Positions 28,255 to 36,577 of a stretch of DNA of 44,712 nt are shown here, piece by piece (the stretch's first letter is position 1; each line of letters starts with the position of its first letter). The notes under the pieces were generated by a model, which saw only the letters and a list, made by a program, of their open reading frames with translations, made no database searches and was not told the origin of the DNA. Source of the stretch: Gemmatimonadota bacterium. GTDB taxonomy: Bacteria > Gemmatimonadota > Gemmatimonadetes > Longimicrobiales > Gaopeijiaceae. The stretch is taken from positions 1-44,712 of the forward strand of contig JAPPNM010000082.1 of assembly GCA_028873825.1 (NCBI GenBank). The letters are read 5' to 3'. The position numbers and the translations under genes are program-made.

Positions 28255-31200
28255 TCACCACCAGGGAGTCCAGCCCTCCTTCACCCGTTCCCAGGGCTGC
28301 AGCGCCCGGTTCTCGCGCGCGTAGTCCATGGGCGTCTTCCCCTCGTCGTCGCGAGCTTCCGGGTCGGCGCCGAGCCGCAGGAGCAGCGGGAAGACGTCGG
28401 GCCTCACCATCGCCGCCCAGTGCAGGGCTGTGCGCCCGTCCGGGTCGGCAAGCTCCAAGTCCGCGCCCGCCCGCGCCAGCGCCTCGATGTAGGCGGGGTG
28501 TCCGACGTGACGAACCGCAAAGAATATCGGCGACACGTGCGTGGTGAGCGACGACTCGCGGAAAAAGCGAAAGCGCGTCCCGTGCCCGTCCACGTCCGCT
28601 CCCGCCGCGACGAGCATCGGCACGGTTTCGGGATTGCCCTGGGCTGCCGAGTAGAGGGGAGTAAGGTAGCCGGACCAGACCTGTTCCAAGTGGACCCAGC
28701 GGTCCATCCTGCCCCGCTTGGTTGGGTCGGCTCCGGCCTCCAACAGGACGGCGAGCACCGCGGAGTTTGGGTTTCCGGCGGCATTGTGAAGCGGAGTCCA
28801 TCCGTTGAGGCTGCGGGCGTTCACGTCCGCGCCGGCTTCGAGCAGCACGGCGGCGACCTCCGGGTTCGGATTGGACGCCGCGAAGTGCAATGGAGTCCCA
28901 TCACTATCACCGGACCAGTACCACTTTGCCTCCCACGGGTGCCACGCGTGCGGATCCGCCCCTGCCCGAAGCAGTGCCCTCACCGCATCGGGCGTGGCGT
29001 ACCGGGCGGCATAGTGAAGGGGCGTGGCACCGTTTCCGTCGCGAGCGTCCACGTCCGTTCCCTCTTGGGCGAGGATGTCGATCACCGAAAGGTCCCGCGC
29101 GTGGACCGAAGCCAAGTGCAGAAGCGTCGGCGGGGAGTTCGGGTCGGCCCCGGCCTCGAGGCAGCCGACCACCGCATCGACGCCGGCGACGGCGAAAAAG
29201 GTCGCAGTTCCCCAGTTCCCGCAGGCGGCCGGGTCGGTTGGGTTCCCCGCGCTGTCCCGAACCGCCGGGTCCGCGCCGGCCTCCAACAGCTTCACCGCCC
29301 CGTCGGCTTGGTCCGCCGTCAGCGCCAACTCCAGCGGTGTCCGTCCGTCGCTGTTACGGGCGTCCACATCCGCGCCGGCCTCCAGCAACGCGGCAATCAC
29401 GTGAACTGGGCCCGTCGGCTCGTACCGATCCCGAAACTTCACCGCGACATGCAGGGGGGTTTCTTCGCCCATGTACGTGCTTTCTTCGCCCATGTACGTG
29501 CGCGCGTTCACGTCCGCGCCAGCCTGGAGCAGCAGGCGCACCATCGGAATCGAGTCCCCCCCCGCCCACCCCTCCGCCACCGCCGCAAAGTGCAGCGGTG
29601 TCGCCCCCGCGTAATCGCGCGCGTTCACGTCGGCACCCGCCTTGACCAGCGCGGAGGCGGCGACCTCGGCGCGGAAGCCGCCCCAGGCGACTATGTGCAG
29701 CGGCGTCACCTCGTAAGGGCCGCGGCTAGCATTCGGATCCGCGCCCGCCGCCAGGAAGAGGGCGATCTTCTCGGGAGCGTCCCCACTGGAGGACCGTTCC
29801 ACAATCTCGGCCAGATCCAACAACTCGGTCCCTTGCAACGGAAACGGCCTGCCGGCTTGGGCGAAGGCCGCCAGACAGTCTCGCACGCTCTGGGGCGAGG
29901 AGTCACGCAGAGAAAAGAAGTCCCGGTGATCGAATTCGCACGGAGGGTCGCCGGTCCCGGCGATGCTGTCCGAACCGGCGTCGCCCCCGGGCTCGGGCGC
30001 TGCCGGCCGATCGCCGTGGCGGCGGGCCGCGTCGAGCGGCGTTTCCCCCTGGTCGTTGCGGGCCTTCCAGTCGGCGCCGGCGCCGGCCAGCAGCGAGATC
30101 ACGGCCGAGTCGCCCGTCGGCGCGGCCAGGTGCAGGGGCGTGTCGCCGTCCGCGTTGCGCACCCGCGGATCCGCGCCGGCCTCCAGGAGGGCGGCCACGC
30201 GCGATGCGGGTTCTTCTCCCACGACCGCCCTGTGGAGCGGGAAGGAGCCGTTGGCCGGGTTCCGGCGGTTGACGTCCGCCCCGGCGGCCGCCAGGAGCCG
30301 GATGACTTCGGGCTTGGAGTACGCGGCGGCGGTTTCAAAGGGGGTTACGCCATTTGCCGTCGGCGCATTCGGATCCGCGCCGGCCTCCAGGAGGGCGCCG
30401 AGCACGGCCGCGTTAACCGGCCGCCGCACGGCCCAGTACAGCGGCGTTAGTCCCCGTCCGCCGCGAGCATTCGGATCCGCGCCGGCCTCCAACAACCTTG
30501 CGGCGACGGCCGCATCCACCGAGCCGACTCCTTGGAGACGCAGTAGCTCGCGCACGACCGTCATGGGGCTGTGGTCGCCGAGGGGATGGGCGGGAAAGGC
30601 CAGGGCGTCGCTCCAGGCCAGCTCCATGGGCGTGACGCCCGACCGGTCCCGGACCTCCAGGTTGGCGCCCGCCTCCACCAGGGCGGTGACGACGGCCGGG
30701 TTTTGGGATCTCGCAGCCAAGTGGAGCGGGGCGACGCCGTCCAGGTCCCTCGCGTTCGGGTCGGCGCCCGCCTCCGCCAAGGCGGCGACGACGGCCGGCT
30801 TGCGGGCTTCCGCAGCCCAATGGAGCGGGGTGACGCCGTCCAGGTCCCCCGCGTTCGGGTCGGCGCCCGCCTCGACCAGGGCGGTGACCACCCCGGAGTG
30901 CCCATTCCCCTCGGTGCCCGAACTCCCCGCCACGGCCTCGTGCAGGAGAGTGATGCCGCCCGGCGCCCGGACGTCCATTTCCGCGCCCGCCCCGACGAGC
31001 AGGGAGACGACTTCCGGATGCGGCGTCTCTCGCGTCGCGACGAAGAGGGGGGCCAGGGGGAACCGGCGCGGGTTGCCGTTGGGATCCGCGCCCGCCCGGA
31101 GGCACTCGCCGACGTCCTCCGGCGAGGCCGAGCTGAAGAAGTCCCGTGTGCCCCAGTCGTCACAGACGGACGGGGTGGCCGCGGGAGGTGCGGCGGTGGC

Positions 31201-31344
31201 CGGCGGGACCGGATCCGCCGCCGGTGCGCCCGCGCAGGCCGGGAAGAACAGGAGGGCGACGGGAGGGAGGACGAGGACCCGAAGGGCGCCGAGACGCCGG
31301 CGGCCGCCGAACCGGCCTGGACTGACGAGGGCGCACCGTTCCAT
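28255..31344 (-). CDS. Giant exported ankyrin-repeat lipoprotein (ANK1)
   Basis: 1029 residues. A signal segment (LGALRVLVLPPVALLFFPAC) with an imperfect lipobox (FPAC) is followed by about 23 ankyrin repeats (TPLHxAA ... LLEAGADPN). The array is split by three cap modules, each starting near a Cys: CDDWGTRDFF, CEFDHRDFF and CGNWGTATFF, each with a second Cys 19-20 residues on. Ends EGWTPWW. ATG 31344 has GGAGCAG upstream. A 7-residue tandem duplication (STYMGEE twice) marks slippage at about 29460-29501. Close paralogue of the pseudogene at 37007-40407. Probably an extracellular binding scaffold; partner unknown. Confidence 0.85.
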   Translation of the reverse strand: MERCALVSPGRFGGRRRLGALRVLVLPPVALLFFPACAGAPAADPVPPATAAPPAATPSVCDDWGTRDFFSSASPEDVGECLRAGADPNGNPRRFPLAPLFVATRETPHPEVVSLLVGAGAEMDVRAPGGITLLHEAVAGSSGTEGNGHSGVVTALVEAGADPNAGDLDGVTPLHWAAEARKPAVVAALAEAGADPNARDLDGVAPLHLAARSQNPAVVTALVEAGANLEVRDRSGVTPMELAWSDALAFPAHPLGDHSPMTVVRELLRLQGVGSVDAAVAARLLEAGADPNARGGRGLTPLYWAVRRPVNAAVLGALLEAGADPNAPTANGVTPFETAAAYSKPEVIRLLAAAGADVNRRNPANGSFPLHRAVVGEEPASRVAALLEAGADPRVRNADGDTPLHLAAPTGDSAVISLLAGAGADWKARNDQGETPLDAARRHGDRPAAPEPGGDAGSDSIAGTGDPPCEFDHRDFFSLRDSSPQSVRDCLAAFAQAGRPFPLQGTELLDLAEIVERSSSGDAPEKIALFLAAGADPNASRGPYEVTPLHIVAWGGFRAEVAASALVKAGADVNARDYAGATPLHFAAVAEGWAGGDSIPMVRLLLQAGADVNARTYMGEESTYMGEETPLHVAVKFRDRYEPTGPVHVIAALLEAGADVDARNSDGRTPLELALTADQADGAVKLLEAGADPAVRDSAGNPTDPAACGNWGTATFFAVAGVDAVVGCLEAGADPNSPPTLLHLASVHARDLSVIDILAQEGTDVDARDGNGATPLHYAARYATPDAVRALLRAGADPHAWHPWEAKWYWSGDSDGTPLHFAASNPNPEVAAVLLEAGADVNARSLNGWTPLHNAAGNPNSAVLAVLLEAGADPTKRGRMDRWVHLEQVWSGYLTPLYSAAQGNPETVPMLVAAGADVDGHGTRFRFFRESSLTTHVSPIFFAVRHVGHPAYIEALARAGADLELADPDGRTALHWAAMVRPDVFPLLLRLGADPEARDDEGKTPMDYARENRALQPWERVKEGWTPWW
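29460..29501. repeat. 21-bp tandem duplication inside ANK1
   Basis: A 21-bp unit containing TCTTCGCCCATGTACGTG occurs twice in tandem, adding seven residues in frame. The paralogue at 38.2 kb has one copy. Confidence 0.7.
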
Positions 31345-31455
31345 GAGCTGCTCCGAACTTGGGTTGTGACCCGTGCAAGTTATCCCCGGCGAGGCCGCTT
31401 CGGCCACTCTCTCTCTCGGGCCGCGACGAAGACCGCCGGCGGCAGCGCTCGCGCT

Positions 31456-31841
31456 GTCGCGGCCCGCGCCGCCCGCCGCCCGACACCGTGTAGCTTTGGG
31501 ACATGAGCTACCTCGCCGCCGCCGTCCTTGCCCTGGCGGCCGGACCCCTCCTGGATGCGGGGGCCGCGCGCCGCCGCCCGGCCCCGGTGCTCGACGGCAT
31601 GGTCATGGCCGCGGTTCCCGGCCTGGTCTTCCTGGAGTTCGTCCCTTCGGCGGTGGGCGAGGGGCGGTGGGGCGTCCTCGTCGCACTGGTCCTGGCGGTC
31701 TTCGTCGCGGGAACGGACACCGGCTCGCACGGCGCCGGGGGCTGTCTGTCGCGTCTTCATGTGCTAGCGGCGGAGAGCGCCCCGCCTTTCGGCGCGTTCC
31801 CGTTCAGTTCTTGCGGAAGAGGCGCTGGCATGTTACCATGA
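31456..31841 (+). pseudogene. Collapsed relic of the ZIP-permease gene
   Basis: From 31456 the sequence copies the region around the start of the intact permease at 33378, including 45 bases of upstream sequence. The frame begins at ATG 31503 and reads MSYLAAAVLALAAGPLLDAG as in the intact gene. After VGEGRWGVLVAL it jumps to LAVFVAGTDTGSHGAG, skipping about 150 residues, and homology stops after AESAP. In the intact gene both sides of the missing part carry GTCGCGCTGCT-CTGG, so deletion between short direct repeats explains the jump. Confidence 0.8.
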
Positions 31842-31917
31842 AGTGACTAGTTGGTTCCACGGTGGGGAGCGACCCGAAACCGAAGGGAGACGTATTGTCT
31901 CCAGAGAGAAGTTAGTC

Positions 31918-32049
31918 ATGGGTAAGTTGATCGAGGTGCCTCTGAGCGAAGAGCAGCGTGTCTTCTTGGAGAAGGTATCGCGCGAACTCGGTGGTCATCT
32001 GCGGGGCACCACGTCGCAAGTGGAAGGGGAGCGATTTTTAAATTGGTAA
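31918..32049 (+). CDS. Small ORF ahead of the propeller gene
   Basis: 43 codons from ATG 31918: GKLIEVPLSEEQRVFLEKVSR and a short tail. It ends by overlapping the TTG start of the next gene. It could be a short leader peptide or a gene fragment; there is no recognisable family. Confidence 0.3.
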   Translation: MGKLIEVPLSEEQRVFLEKVSRELGGHLRGTTSQVEGERFLNW

Positions 32050-33053
32050 TTTCCTTGAGCGTTGCCAGTGCGATTCAGTTGTGTGCTGGCTGTACCGTGA
32101 CTTTCGAGACTTTAGATACGCTTGGCGCGGCGGACGATCCCGCAGGCGTGGGATTGCTCGCGGAAGTCCTTCCGATGAAGAACGAAGGATATCTTGTGAG
32201 TTCCCAACTCCTCGGGGGAGAGGTGATCGTTTATGACTCGGCAGGCCGCTACTCGAGGATGCTGACTCGGGAAGGTGAGGGTCCGGGAGAGTTGCGCGGG
32301 TCTGCGGAGTTCGCCATCGGCGTCGGCGGAATACTCATTCATGAACTGCGAAGCCCCGTGCTGCATCTTTTTTCGAGCAACCTCGAATTCAAGAAGACGT
32401 TTCGAGCTCCGGGAGTTGCGTGGTCCGTCCAGCCGGATCAGGCTACCGAAGGCTGGCTGGTCAGCTACACTGGGGGAGGCGACGGACCTGAGGGGGGGGT
32501 TGTGTTCCTTGATCGAGGAGGAAACATAATCCGCTCAATGAAGGCAAGTGAAGAGTCCGGCAGTCTGCGTTTCGCCGTGGGAGATGCGGTCCGCGGCCCG
32601 GACGGCATGATATGGACAGCGTCATACACGGGACTGGTGGAGGTCTTCGATGACGATCTACGGCTCTTGGGCTCCCTGCAACTGGAAGGACCTGGGCTCG
32701 GTTTGGAATTCGATCCTAGCGTCCCCACAGGCCGCAGTCCGCCGGCCATTGTCACCGACATCCACTTCGCGGCCGACGGCTCTGTGTGGGTCTTCGTATT
32801 AGGACCAGCCACACCGCCCCCGCCGAATATTGGAGACCAGGCGACACCGGAGGAACTCATCGACACTTTCATCCACTCGGTTCGCATGGACTCAGGTCGT
32901 GTAGTGCTAGTGGGAACGGCCCGCTTCGACAACCTAGTGCGTCCGCTGGGTGATGAGGACTTGGCCTACGACCTTGTCAACATGCCGGACGGCGACCGTC
33001 GAGTCCGGTTGGGACGATTGCGCCTTTCCAGACAGGAGCTACCGAAGAGATAA
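32043..33053 (+). CDS. 6-bladed beta-propeller protein, lower-GC island
   Basis: 336 residues, TTG start with AGGGGAG 11 bases upstream. An N-terminal hydrophobic segment (VISLSVASAIQLCAGC) may be a lipoprotein signal. Blades include GEVIVYDSAGRYSRMLTREGEGPGELRGS, AVGDAVRGPDGMIWTASYTG and IVTDIHFAADGSVWVFVLG. The EGEGPGEL motif matches the family of the gene at 22943. Local base composition is visibly lower in GC, with A/T third positions, unlike the flanking permease copies. It sits between the permease relic and the intact permease, so it or its neighbours arrived by transfer. Confidence 0.75.
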   Translation: MVISLSVASAIQLCAGCTVTFETLDTLGAADDPAGVGLLAEVLPMKNEGYLVSSQLLGGEVIVYDSAGRYSRMLTREGEGPGELRGSAEFAIGVGGILIHELRSPVLHLFSSNLEFKKTFRAPGVAWSVQPDQATEGWLVSYTGGGDGPEGGVVFLDRGGNIIRSMKASEESGSLRFAVGDAVRGPDGMIWTASYTGLVEVFDDDLRLLGSLQLEGPGLGLEFDPSVPTGRSPPAIVTDIHFAADGSVWVFVLGPATPPPPNIGDQATPEELIDTFIHSVRMDSGRVVLVGTARFDNLVRPLGDEDLAYDLVNMPDGDRRVRLGRLRLSRQELPKR

Positions 33054-33377
33054 GGCACGTTTGGCCGGAAGAAAGCCCACGGCGTCGCTCACCTCCCCGT
33101 TGCTCCGGTTCAGACCCGTGAGCATTTCGAGCGTCCGGTCCTGGCCGTGTTCGCTATGACGGCCTCGGAGCGTTTCTCGGCGTCCAGCGGCGGCGACGTG
33201 TGGAGCCGGTAGCTCTCCAGATCGACTTGAGGGCGAAGCACGGCCACCTCGTCTACCAGCCGGAAGAGCACCCCGACCTCCTCGGGCGACTGGGGTTGGC
33301 GAGGATCAGCACGGCGTTCTTCCCCCGCCACGTCGCGGCCCGCGCCGCCCGCCGCCCGACACCGTGTAGCTTTGGAC
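33054..33377. other. Gap upstream of the permease with a possible gene fragment
   Basis: On the minus strand 33110-33340 reads SPEEVGVLFRLVDEVAVLRP and LESYRLHTSPPLDAEKRSEA. A shifted frame just before it reads KNAVLILANP, which suggests the 3' end of a degraded gene. I cannot name a family. The last 40 bases are shared with the relic at 31456. Confidence 0.35.
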
Positions 33378-35123
33378 ATGAGCTACCTCGCTGCCGCCGT
33401 CCTCGCCCTGGCGGCCGGACCCCTCCTGGATGCGGGGGCCGCCCGCCGCCGCCTGGCCCCGGTGCTCGACGGCATGGTCATGGCCGCGGTTCCCGGCCTG
33501 GTCTTCCTGGAATTCGTGCCTTCGGCGGTGGGCGAGGGGCGGTGGGGCGTCCTGGTCGCGCTGCTCCTGGGATTCGCCCTGCCGGTCGCCGCCGAGAGAA
33601 CCACGCGCCGGGCGGGCGAGGGCGCCCACCGCTGGGCCCTGCTGGCCGGCCTTTCCGGGTTCGTGATCCACTCGGGACTGGACGGCGCGGCGCTGGCGAC
33701 GCTCCCGCCCGGGGCGCCGGCGTCGCTGCCCCTGGCCGCCGTGCTGCACCGGATTCCGGTTGGCGTCGCGGCCTGGTGGCTAGTGACGAAGGAGATCGAC
33801 CGGAGGGCCGGCGTCGCCGCCCTGACGGTGCTCGCGCTCGCCACGTTTGGCGGCTACGTCTTCGGGACCGCCGTCGTCGCGGCCGCGCCCGGCTCGGGAG
33901 CGCTCGCCCTCTACCAGGCCGCCGTCGGGGGATCGCTCGCCCACGTCGCGATGCACCAGCACGGACCGGCCCCTGCCCCGCTCGATCGCCGCCGCGAGGG
34001 ATGGGGAGCGATCCTGGCCGTCGCGCTGCTGCTGGCGGTCTTTGTCGCGGGAACGGACACCGGTTCGCACGGCGCCGGGAGCTTTCTGTCGCGTCTTTAC
34101 GTGCTCGCGGCGGAAAGCGCCCCCGCCCTCCTGCTCGCGTACCTGTGCGCGGGTCTCCTGAGCGCCTTCCTGCCCCAGCGGTCCGTTCGCTGGATGGAAC
34201 GCGGAGGCGGCCTCTCGCAGGCGGCCCGGGGCATGGCGATCGGCCTCCCCTTCCCGGTCTGCTCCTGTGGCGTCGTGCCGCTCTACCGGAGCCTCATCCG
34301 GAGAGGCGCTCCACCGGCGGCGGCGATGGCCTTTCTCGTGGCCACGCCCGAACTCGGCCTCGACGCGGTCCTCCTCTCCATCCCGCTGCTGGGACCCCAG
34401 GTCACCATGCTTCGCCTGGCCGCGGCGGCGCTGGTCGCGCTGCTCGTGGGGTGGTGGGTGGGCGGCAGGCTGAAGGCGGCCCGTCGCGCCGACGAGCCGA
34501 GCCGGGCGGCCGCCGGGGGGCCGGGCGCGGTCCGCAGGCTCCGGGGAGCGTTGCGAACCTGCACCGGCGAGGTCGTCGACCACACGGCCCCCTGGATCCT
34601 CCTCGGGCTGGGCGTCGCAGCCCTCGTTACCCCGTTTCTGGAGAGCGGCTGGCTCGGCGGCCTCCCCCCGGTGGCCGGCGTCCTCCTCTTCGCCCTTTTG
34701 GGCTTCCCCACCTACGTCTGCGCCGCCTCCGCCACGCCCCTGGTGGCCGCGTTCCTAGCGACCGGGCTCTCCCCCGGTGCCGGGATCGCGTTCCTCATCA
34801 CGGGGCCCGCCACCAACATCTCGACGCTTGGCCTGGTGAGCAGCCTCCACGGCAGAAGGGCCGCGGCCGCCTTCGCCGCGGTCATGGTGACCTTCGCGGT
34901 CGCGGCGGGCGTCGCGATCAACGCCGCCTTCGGGGTCCTGCCCGTCCCGTCCCTGGAGGCCCTCACGGAGGAGCCGCCGTCCCCGCTCCAACGGCTGAGC
35001 CTGGTTCTCCTCGCCGGGCTTTTCCTGCGGTCGGTCGCGCGGCGCGGGCTCCGCGCCTTTGCGGGAGAGATGCGCGAGGGGCTGGGCTGGGCGCGGGGAG
35101 GGGCGGAAGCCGGGGCTCCGTGA
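33378..35123 (+). CDS. Metal permease: ZIP-like domain fused to DUF318/SO_0444-type permease
   Basis: 581 residues, 14 or more membrane helices. The N-terminal third is ZIP-like, with GFVIHSGLDGAAL and AAVLHRIPVGVAAWWL resembling the ZIP metal-site helices and HVAMHQHG nearby. The C-terminal part is a DUF318 permease: PFPVCSCGVVPLYRSLIRRGAP (CxC motif), ATPELGLDAVLLS, VCAASATPLVAAFL and ITGPATNISTL. SO_0444-type members are linked to Cu/Zn efflux. ATG 33378 is preferred; TTG 33372 would add two residues. A collapsed copy of this gene lies 1.9 kb upstream. Confidence 0.8.
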   Translation: MSYLAAAVLALAAGPLLDAGAARRRLAPVLDGMVMAAVPGLVFLEFVPSAVGEGRWGVLVALLLGFALPVAAERTTRRAGEGAHRWALLAGLSGFVIHSGLDGAALATLPPGAPASLPLAAVLHRIPVGVAAWWLVTKEIDRRAGVAALTVLALATFGGYVFGTAVVAAAPGSGALALYQAAVGGSLAHVAMHQHGPAPAPLDRRREGWGAILAVALLLAVFVAGTDTGSHGAGSFLSRLYVLAAESAPALLLAYLCAGLLSAFLPQRSVRWMERGGGLSQAARGMAIGLPFPVCSCGVVPLYRSLIRRGAPPAAAMAFLVATPELGLDAVLLSIPLLGPQVTMLRLAAAALVALLVGWWVGGRLKAARRADEPSRAAAGGPGAVRRLRGALRTCTGEVVDHTAPWILLGLGVAALVTPFLESGWLGGLPPVAGVLLFALLGFPTYVCAASATPLVAAFLATGLSPGAGIAFLITGPATNISTLGLVSSLHGRRAAAAFAAVMVTFAVAAGVAINAAFGVLPVPSLEALTEEPPSPLQRLSLVLLAGLFLRSVARRGLRAFAGEMREGLGWARGGAEAGAP

Positions 35124-35143
35124 CTTCGTTGTCCGCGCCCCGC

Positions 35144-35169
35144 GCGCGGCCGGGAAGCCGCGGCCGCGC
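35144..35169 (+). terminator. Hairpin after the permease gene
   Basis: GCGCGGCC and GGCCGCGC form an 8-bp stem with a 10-base loop about 20 bases after the stop. There is no T tract, so intrinsic termination is doubtful. Confidence 0.25.
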
Positions 35170-35218
35170 CGTCGGCCCGCGCCATCGCCGAAGCGGCGGT
35201 TCCGGGGCGGGCCCTTGC

Positions 35219-35285
35219 AGCCCGTGGGCAAAATCCCCCCGGCATTCGAACGGCGATGCATCCGCGCTGGCCGCTTCGCTTCACC
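35219..35285 (+). repeat. Dispersed repeat B, copy 2
   Basis: Same 65-bp element as at 11212 and 25864: C-rich run, CGGCATTCGAACGGCGAT, TCCGCG, GCTTCG. Unlike the other two copies it is followed not by the promoter-like palindrome but by the transposase remnant. Confidence 0.65.
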
Positions 35286-35301
35286 GGTCCACGCGATTGA
35301 A

Positions 35302-35710
35302 GACGCGTACATCGAACGAGTGCCCAACCGGAAGTCACCGCCCGCCGTGCTGCTCCGCGAGTCCTGCCGCGAGGGCGGCAAGGTCAGGAAGCGCACCCTG
35401 GCCAACCTGTCGAAGTGGCCCGGCGAACTCGTGGACGGGCTGCGCATCCTTCTCAAGGGGGGCGTGGCGATCTCCGGCGGGGCTGCGGTGAATCACTGCG
35501 CTCAGAGCCCCGAAGATCCGCAAGCTGGTGGAAGGCGGCGACTTGCGGATGTCGCTCTTCGACGAACGGAACCTGGCGGAGATCTCCGCGCCTGAACTCT
35601 ACCCGGGCGAACGGCTCGTCGTCTGCCGCAATCCGCTGCTCGCGGCCGAGCGGGCCCTCAAGCGCGAGGCGCTGCTCGAGGCCACGGAGGCGAAGCTCGA
35701 CCTGGTTCTA
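35302..35710 (+). pseudogene. IS1634-type (IS4 superfamily) transposase remnant
   Basis: The N-terminal part reads IERVPNRKSPPAVLLRES, REGGKVRKRTLANLSKWP and LVDGLRILLKGGVAI, the standard IS1634 start. At about 35492 it jumps, with a change of frame, to ITALRAPKIRKLVEGGD, MSLFDERNLAEIS, PGERLVVCRNPLLAAERA and EATEAKLDLV, which belongs roughly 250 residues further into the family. So most of the catalytic domain is deleted. Homology ends near 35710. It is dead; inverted repeats were not identified. Confidence 0.8.
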
Positions 35711-35863
35711 GTCACTCTCGCACTCCCCGCTTTGTCCGCTTGGCCCGGCGGCTGCGTCGCAACGGAACGGGAGCCGGTTTCCGGAAGCACCCGAAACCGG
35801 CCGGTGTGAGATTCGACTCTGATCCGGAATCGTTGCGCCTATAGGGTGGGATTTCGTCAAGTC
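35711..35863. other. Short non-coding stretch after the IS remnant
   Basis: Between the transposase remnant and the 3' end of the small lipoprotein. A frame reading RRNGTGAGFRKHPKPAG continues for a while but matches nothing I know. Confidence 0.3.
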
Positions 35864-36250
35864 CTACCCACGTCGTAACGTCATCGAGGTCTGTCCGCCG
35901 TCCGGGTCGCGTAGGACGCCGGTCAACACATCGTCGCTCGTCCGCGTTCCCACCCATCGCAAATCCCAGGTATCGTCAGGACCGAAGTACACGACCAAGG
36001 TCATCCTGACATCGGGGTGAGTGTAGGAGCCGGTGACGTCCCCCGTGACTGTCACGGGTTCGAGGGTGAACGATGCGGAACCGGCGATCACCCCTCCACT
36101 TTCCCGAAGCTCCCACGTGAACGAAACGATGGTGCCGGCCAATTCAGCGCTTCCGGTCCACGTCCCGGAAGGGGGAACGTCTTCCGGCTCCGTCGTGCAG
36201 CCGGAAACCGCCAGTAGCGCCACCAGCACAAACGCCGTAGCGCGAGACAT
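35864..36250 (-). CDS. Small lipoprotein, unknown function
   Basis: 128 residues. Signal with lipobox VSGC (AFVLVALLAVSGC), then a single beta-rich domain: SGTWTGSAELAGTIVSFTWELRE, GGVIAGSASFTL, VRMTLVVYFGPDDTWDLRWVG. Start at ATG 36250 is supported by AAGGAG eight bases ahead. The frame continues upstream without a stop into a truncated ankyrin-gene leader that supplies a second signal peptide at 36418, so a longer fused form is possible but less likely. Confidence 0.75.
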   Translation of the reverse strand: MSRATAFVLVALLAVSGCTTEPEDVPPSGTWTGSAELAGTIVSFTWELRESGGVIAGSASFTLEPVTVTGDVTGSYTHPDVRMTLVVYFGPDDTWDLRWVGTRTSDDVLTGVLRDPDGGQTSMTLRRG

Positions 36251-36418
36251 TAGCCGCTCCTTGCGGCCGGTGGTCGGCGGGACCGGATCCGCTGCCGGTG
36301 CGCCCGCGCAGGCCCGGAAGAACAGGAGGGCGGCGGGAGGGAGGACGAAGATCCGAAGGGCACAGGGCCGCCGCCGGCCGCCGAACCGGCCGGAACTGAC
36401 GGGGGTGCACCGTTCCAT
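36251..36418 (-). pseudogene. Truncated third copy of the ankyrin lipoprotein leader
   Basis: ATG 36418 opens MERCTPVSSGRFGGRRR, then ALRIFVLPPAALLFFRACAG and APAADPVPP, nearly identical to the first 50 residues of both ankyrin genes. Homology ends at about 36265, where the small lipoprotein begins. The conserved upstream block to 36577 is also present. This looks like a breakpoint of a segmental duplication. Confidence 0.8.
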
Positions 36419-36540
36419 GAGCTGCTCCGAACTTGGGTTGTGGCCGTGCAAGTTATCCCGGCGAGGCCGCTTCGGCCACTCTATCGGGCCGCGACGAAGA
36501 CCATCGGCGGGACGATTGCGATGGAGAGCGGCCTCACTCT

Positions 36541-36577
36541 GTCAACTTGGCATTACACAATGTCAACCGGAGTTGAC
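36541..36577 (-). promoter_or_regulatory. Promoter-like palindrome, leader copy 3
   Basis: 37 bases with GTCAACT at the left end and AGTTGAC at the right, and GTCAAC again in between. Minus strand GTTGACATTGTGTAATG is the 17-bp motif; TTGACA is followed after 15 bp by TTGACA. It sits 123 bases before ATG 36418. Confidence 0.5.

Noticed and set aside
28162-30450. Long plus-strand open frames opposite the ankyrin genes (also 37529-39064)
   Set aside because: They are antisense to regular ankyrin repeats, and the repeat period keeps the opposite frame free of stops. Composition is Arg/Gly/Val-rich with no domain.
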